DNA from: Hirundichthys speculiger
Lineage: Eukaryota > Chordata > Actinopteri > Beloniformes > Exocoetidae
Direction: 5' to 3'
Assembly: GCA_018398805.1 (NCBI GenBank)
Contig: JAGFBZ010000684.1
Span: 558,001 to 622,000, forward strand
DNA length: 64,000 nucleotides
The stretch's first letter is position 1; the number at the start of each line of letters is the position of its first letter. The notes beneath the pieces were generated by a model. That model was not told the origin of the DNA, made no database searches, and worked only from the letters and a program-made list of their open reading frames with translations. This document shows positions 59,383-64,000 of this stretch, in pieces. The translations under genes were made by a program, and so were the position numbers.

Positions 59383-60189
59383 CGGGGTGTCAGACTCATT
59401 TTCACTGAGGGCCACATCAGCATCATGGTTGCCGTTGAAGGGCCATATTAACAACATGAATTTAACAAAATGCAATGTAAATCAAAATAAATTAACCTGC
59501 AACTTATTTTATTGTTAATAACGGTTTCTGTATTTATTATGTATCAAAGTTTCAAATATTGAACTCATTATTATATTAAACTCAGGGTTTGTGGCCGTAA
59601 ACCTACTCCTTAGGCCGTAGACCTACCTTACGGACTCTGTAAATGTCACTTAGAGTATCCATTACCTTGGTTTCAGAAGCAGGAAGCGATTCTTTGTTTT
59701 TCTTGTAGGCTAAATTTAGCATACTTAGCTCCGTTTGTTTGTTGTCAAAATGCTGACTTAGATAATATTCTTTAACGAACTGACACCGCGTCATAATATC
59801 AAAAGACATACTGTTTTTTTTTTACCTTAAGGTACAAACTTGCATCTGGTTTTCCCGTCATTCACGAAACTGCCTTCCTTGGGCATCAATTTTTCTTTTC
59901 TTGGACACATTAGGGTTAGTTTGTAGAGTTTTTCTGAACTCCATCAGTTCCGAAAATCATCTTGATGTGTTTCTCAAGGTGAGACACTGTTATCGCTGTG
60001 GTTGACGACGAAATGCATTGTGGGATATGTAGTTTATTGTCAATATGCACTTTAAAGCGGTGTAAGCTTATTTTAAGTCTTAAAATATTGGTTTAAAATT
60101 TAAGCCAATAATGCACAAGCTCTCGAGGGCCACATAAAATGACGTGGCGGGCCACATTTGGCCCGCGGGCCTTGTGTTTGACACATGTG
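59383..60189 (-). mobile_element. hAT (Charlie-like) element, perfect 8-bp target duplication
   Basis: TTTTAGAT flanks both sides exactly (59375-59382 and 60190-60197). The left end is CGGGGTGTCAGACTCATTTT and the minus-strand right end CACATGTGTCAAACACAAGG; both arms contain GGGCCACAT blocks, typical of CAGGGGTGTCAAACTC-type hAT elements in vertebrates. A minus-strand transposase start remnant lies inside. Confidence 0.9.
59824..59915 (-). pseudogene. hAT transposase start-exon relic (SKKRKID leader)
   Basis: Minus-strand reading gives SKKRKIDAQGRQFRE, the familiar start of Charlie-like hAT transposases and proteins derived from them. Two extra bases separate it from the ATG at about 59915, and a stop follows the leader. 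The exon ends CCTTAAG|GTAAAA, with the donor at 59825-59824. Farther left on the same strand, VKEYYLSQHFDNKQ (59730-59780) resembles the decayed histidine half of a finger. Confidence 0.65.
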
Positions 60190-60197
60190 TTTTAGAT

Positions 60198-62488
60198 GAT
60201 TGCTGTCCTAAAATCTCCATCTTGTGTATCAACTGACCATCTGAGAGTTGTTTCATGTATAACAAAGGATTTTAGGTCCAAAAGGGGTCATGCAAGGGCA
60301 CGAGGTCCATTGAAAAGTCAGTAGGTCTGTTGGCTTATGACTTATTTAGCTGGGAGCTGCAATTATGTGGTAAAGCCATGTATCATGATGAGTTAGTCAC
60401 CCGCTGTAGTTGCCTATGAGTACTGTACATCACCCTTGATTGCGCCAAATAATAAAGTATTTGGATGGCTGGAAACAGCCTCCTGGGAAATCATTAGTTC
60501 ACACGTAAATAAGAGAAAATGATGCGGTTTCACCTTGGCTGCGTCGACTTTGACTGTTGTAGGCTGTGAATGAAAAGCAGGGGGACGTGTCCCCGAGATG
60601 GAACTTCCCATGCGAGAAGGGACACCCCGCCGCGGTCAGATAGTCTCACTATGGGATCAGCGGAGCCTACGTAGACGAGAGAACGCTCGTTGGACGTTCT
60701 CACTTTTGCACAGCGGACGCGACAGCTCATTCTTCCTCACTGGGCCAGATGCAAATACGTTTATCCAAGCATGGAATCCCTGACCTCAGTAGGCAAGTCT
60801 GAAATTATGGTGCAGCCAGCACTTTTTTCAAGAATGTGAAATGTGCAGTGGCTCTATTTTTCCCTTCTCTTTTTTTTTAAAAAAAAGGAGAGAGAGAGTA
60901 AAAGACGAGACCAGAAACAACACACAGAGATCAGCCGAACCTGGTGTGAATTTACACGCTGACATTTCAAGCGAGATCATCTCTGGGATGCTAACATTGC
61001 GAAATCTTACAATCAGGTCGAACCATAGAAGTTACCCCGACCATAAAATGAACACGTACCCAGTGTAACGTCGGTACACGGGCGGGCGCCTGAAGAACAC
61101 ACCCATTCATCATCACGGCAGAGAGCAAATGCCCCCCAGGCGTCAAATCTGAGCATGTTAGGTGACGATGAAGAATACGGAGCCAACATAAATTTGGCAT
61201 GACAGGGATTACAATGACGGGATTGGTTTTTTTTTTTTGCTAGTCAGTGAACGTCGTTGTCTGAGGCAATTACAGGTGGCGTCGGCGCGCGCTCAGAGAA
61301 CAGAAGAAGTGCTTGCTTCATATTTCCTGATACCTCACAGCGCAGTAGGAGGCGGCGAACAGCAGAATACAAATCACCTTAAACAGGATATATAAACAAA
61401 GATTAGATTCTTTTTGTGTTTATATCAAATTATCCGACTATCAACACACTGAGAGCAGCTTGTTCTCCAAACTAATCTGATTTGGCTGCAGAAAGCTGAG
61501 CGCAAGAAAATGCTCTATCAGCTCTGAAGCATTTCAAAAACAGCCCATGGTACTCAGAAACCGATGTGTCACACAGCTGGGCAGATGCTCAGCCGCCCTT
61601 GTGTTGGGCTGAGTTTGTTTGGTGCGAGCCGCGAACCACCCAAGTGGAACGTGCTGAAAAATAATTAGTACAATAACGTTGGTGAAAAAAAAAAAGGAAA
61701 TGGAACTTGAGGAAATCAACTGTTAAGGAACATCTGAGGCCGCAACAAGCTGTGCCCAAGCATATGTTCCTCCTGTGTTTTCAACAAATCTCAATCTTCA
61801 GCCCCTGCAGGAGAAAAGCCTATTTATAGAGCGAATCCAGTCATTCAACTTTAATGGCTCCTCAAGACGGACTGCGGCTTAGCTGTTCTCAGTCTGGGCT
61901 CATTTCACAAGTTGTTATGCGCATATGCTGAAGTTTTGAGGTACAAGGACATCAAACATACATGTGTGGAAAAGAAAACGAGGGAAAAGCAAACATGTGT
62001 CTGCGTCTGTTAAAAATCACTTGATGCTGTCAAGTTAATTAAAACCTCCGAAACTTCACAGTCGTGTCACTTTGGAAACACGAGCCGCAAACACGGCCGG
62101 AGGTTTTCTTTTTGGGTTTTTTTATCGTGACCTCACTAGGGGAAAAATAAAATACAGACTGCAACCTTTACAGGTCCATTTAACACATCAACAGTCTCGA
62201 CGAAATTCCACTTACTGAACGGTTTTCAAAACATCTGAGAGGAAAATTCAGCTCCTCCGCAATCTCCTCTGTGAACCTCTTTTCCAGTTGGTACCATGAG
62301 GGCATGAGTCTAAATCCTGACTTAATTCGGCCTGAAGGAGTTGGAAAACAAAACAAAAAAACATCTGCCTTGTTTATCCTGCGTTTACGTCACTTGGCCA
62401 CGACGCAGAGTCGGGATTTTTGAAGCATTGAGTTGAAGTCCATGTGAGGTCACATTTAGTTCACATGACGACTTCCATAACTGGGATG
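60198..62488. other. non-coding stretch, no gene seen
   Basis: No gene or transposon recognised. T/A runs at 60870-60890 and 61229-61240 only. Confidence 0.6.
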
Positions 62489-62601
62489 TACAGTGATCCC
62501 TTATTTTTCGCGGTTAATAGGGACTGGCCCCCCCCCCCCCAAAATCAAAATCCGCGAACGGGAGACGGAGCCCCCCGAGCCTAAATAATGTACTTAAAAT
62601 A

Positions 62602-63306
62602 CCAAATTTTCTGGACTATAAGCCACATCTGAATATAAGCCGCACCCATTAAAATATAAACTAAATATATATTTTGTCACATATAAGCCGCACTGGACTA
62701 TAAGCTGCCGGTATCCAGGCTTAGAAATAAGATATTTACATTGAAAGATTTTGTACTTTAAGTGTTTATTCATATACCTGAACTGATTTTTCCTCCTCCT
62801 GTGTACTGAAACCACCCCACACAGCAAAGACATCCGGAACGGACCCGCGAAATGAACCCGTATCGGAGTCCACTTGCACTCAGTGCCGGATCCACTTTGG
62901 AAGCTGGATCACGGACCTGCTGGCTCCACGCTGTGTCTGGTCCGCATCTGCGATTAAAACCTTACCTCTGCTCAGAACCCTGAAATCCACTGGGGAACCC
63001 TGAAATCCACTGGGGAACTGATAAATCCAGGTGTGTCCGAGTAGCCACAATGGATTAATCAGTTTGTCCAATAATAATAGGTATTGATGCTCACAAAATG
63101 AATGTAGAGTGGCATAGCCAACATAGGCTACTTAACAAAAACAGAAAAGCCTTTAACTGCTTGGTTTGTTTTTTTGGTTTTTGCACTTCCTGCTAGAGCG
63201 CCCCCTGAGGGCTGAATAAAAATTCATAGAAAAGCCGCATCTCTGTATAAGCCTCATGGTTTAAATCGTGGGACAAAAGTAGCGGCTTATAGTCTGGAAA
63301 ATACGG
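62602..63306. mobile_element. TA-flanked ACTATAAGCC-type transposon nested in the MITE
   Basis: The left end is CCAAATTTTCTGGACTATAA and the minus-strand right end CCGTATTTTCCAGACTATAA, both followed by GCC-containing repeats. It is flanked by TA (62600-62601 and 63307-63308). Further TATAAGCCGCA copies lie just inside the left end. The interior has a 20-base perfect tandem duplication at 62978-63017 but no transposase. Ends of this type are common in fish genomes. Confidence 0.85.
63196..63213 (-). promoter_or_regulatory. CTCF-like motif inside a transposon
   Basis: The minus strand reads CCCTCAGGGGGCGCTCTAG, matching the CTCF core with an AGGGGGCGC centre. It belongs to the nested element, so every copy of that family could carry such a site. 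Confidence 0.4.
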
Positions 63307-63881
63307 TATGTTTAAAAACCGCAAAAAAAAAAGTAGCGAGGCACTGCAGCGAAACAAGACAAAGGCTCAACTGTGGTCTTTCTGTTACCTTCACAGCTTC
63401 TGGTCTCTGAACTGTAGTAAACAAACTCCTGGTATTGTGCTATTTTTGGCTTGTAATTAGCGGCTAACACGCTAACAACAACAAAAGAAACAGCCCGGTT
63501 TTCTCTGCATGGAACGAGCACTTTATTCTGGCACTGCAGGAACTTGTAACATCACACAAGTTGTATTGTTGGGCTCCTGTTGGTTAACAGAGAATGTAAA
63601 TCTATACACGCTGGGCTGCTGTTTACGCTCACTACACTTTTCATCTAACCCCGTTTTCATTCTGCCATCCCACGACACACACTACATTATTCATAAGGCC
63701 ACCTTCTTTAAGGGGCCGGGCTGGCTCACAACATTTCTTCGCTGTGAGAGAACGCGCACAACATCCTGTGATGCTTCCGCGATTTTTTCTTGATTTTTTT
63801 ATTATATTATATATTTCTGAAAAATCCGTGAATAAGTAAAACCGCAGAGCTTAAAGCGGGAATTGGCGAGGGATCACTGTA

Positions 63882-64000
63882 CTTTGTTCTATCACTCCGA
63901 TGAAGTTCATTGAAGAGTATTTGAGGAAAGTATTTTGGCCAGCACCTCATACAATCAGGAGTTCATTACAGTGAGCTGTAATTATCTGTACCTATAGTCC
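63882..64000. other. window end, nothing seen
   Basis: Short unique stretch after the second MITE; no coding or repeat signal. Confidence 0.6.

Larger units (their letters stand above)
62489..63881. mobile_element. pogo/Tigger-like MITE, copy 2, carrying a nested element
   Basis: The ends are TA-CAGTGATCCCTTATTTTTC and GGGATCACTG-TA. The arms and interior equal copy 1 (20391-21076) in reverse orientation, for example GCTAACACGCTAACAAC near the right end. Subtracting the nested element and one TA gives 686 bases, exactly the length of copy 1. A C10-like run at 62530 corresponds to the G run at 21024 in copy 1. Confidence 0.88.

Noticed and set aside
1..64000. CRISPR array, operon, phage or plasmid genes
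   Set aside because: No regular spacer-repeat array and no prokaryotic gene structure occur. The repeat families and splice signals are those of a vertebrate.
1..64000. tRNA, rRNA or well-known microRNA genes
   Set aside because: A reading for cloverleaf boxes and for several common microRNA seed sequences (such as let-7, miR-9, miR-124) found none. Only the SINE-like repeat at 21258 has tRNA-like promoter boxes.
1..64000. Endogenous retrovirus or LTR retrotransposon
   Set aside because: I found no paired direct LTRs, primer binding site or gag/pol motifs; the only reverse transcriptase remnants belong to a LINE and, by association, to the Penelope-like relic.

Overview
This window looks like vertebrate, almost certainly teleost fish, nuclear DNA. 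There is no prokaryotic gene organisation. It holds microsatellites, long homopolymers and many mobile elements of fish type: Tc1-like elements, pogo/Tigger-like MITEs, many hAT-like elements with TAG...CTA ends and 8-bp target duplications, LINE 3' ends, a LINE reverse transcriptase relic and a Penelope-like relic. I cannot name the species or the locus. I found no intact protein-coding gene; almost all long open frames are chance frames or relics of transposases.

Layout: 1-2.2 kb is plain non-coding. 2.2-4.4 kb is a Penelope-like relic split by a TA-flanked transposon that itself carries an RTE-like repeat. 4.4-11 kb is mostly unique sequence with one exon-like island near 10.6 kb. 11.0-11.9 kb is a hAT relic with a BED finger, ending in a 31-C run. 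11.9-19 kb is unique sequence with a Tc1-type MITE (14.1 kb) and unusually long G runs. 19.08-19.69 kb is a CpG-rich island that reads best as the promoter and first exon of a minus-strand gene: CRE palindrome, ATG, and a consensus GTAAGA donor. 20.4-22.8 kb holds a Tigger-like MITE, a LINE 3' end, a tRNA-SINE-like repeat and a Tc1 transposase relic. 22.8-32.3 kb is largely unique. 32.3-60.2 kb is rich in hAT-like insertions (32.3, 35.9, 39.1, 49.4, 49.9, 59.4 kb, plus a related element at 53.2 kb), with a LINE fragment at 34.3 kb, a second Tc1-type MITE at 41.7 kb and a long-inverted-repeat element at 45.0 kb. 62.5-63.9 kb is a second Tigger-like MITE carrying a nested TA-flanked element.

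Taken together: if the 19-kb first exon is real, 1-19 kb would be its first intron or introns and 19.7-64 kb its upstream intergenic region. The most notable theme is that at least six different non-autonomous transposons keep the 5' end of a transposase gene: start codon, zinc finger or MADF coding exon, and an intact-looking splice donor. A ready-made donor exon has therefore been seeded repeatedly through one 30-kb region. Two MITE families are each present twice, and one pair gives a direct empty-site proof of a nested insertion.
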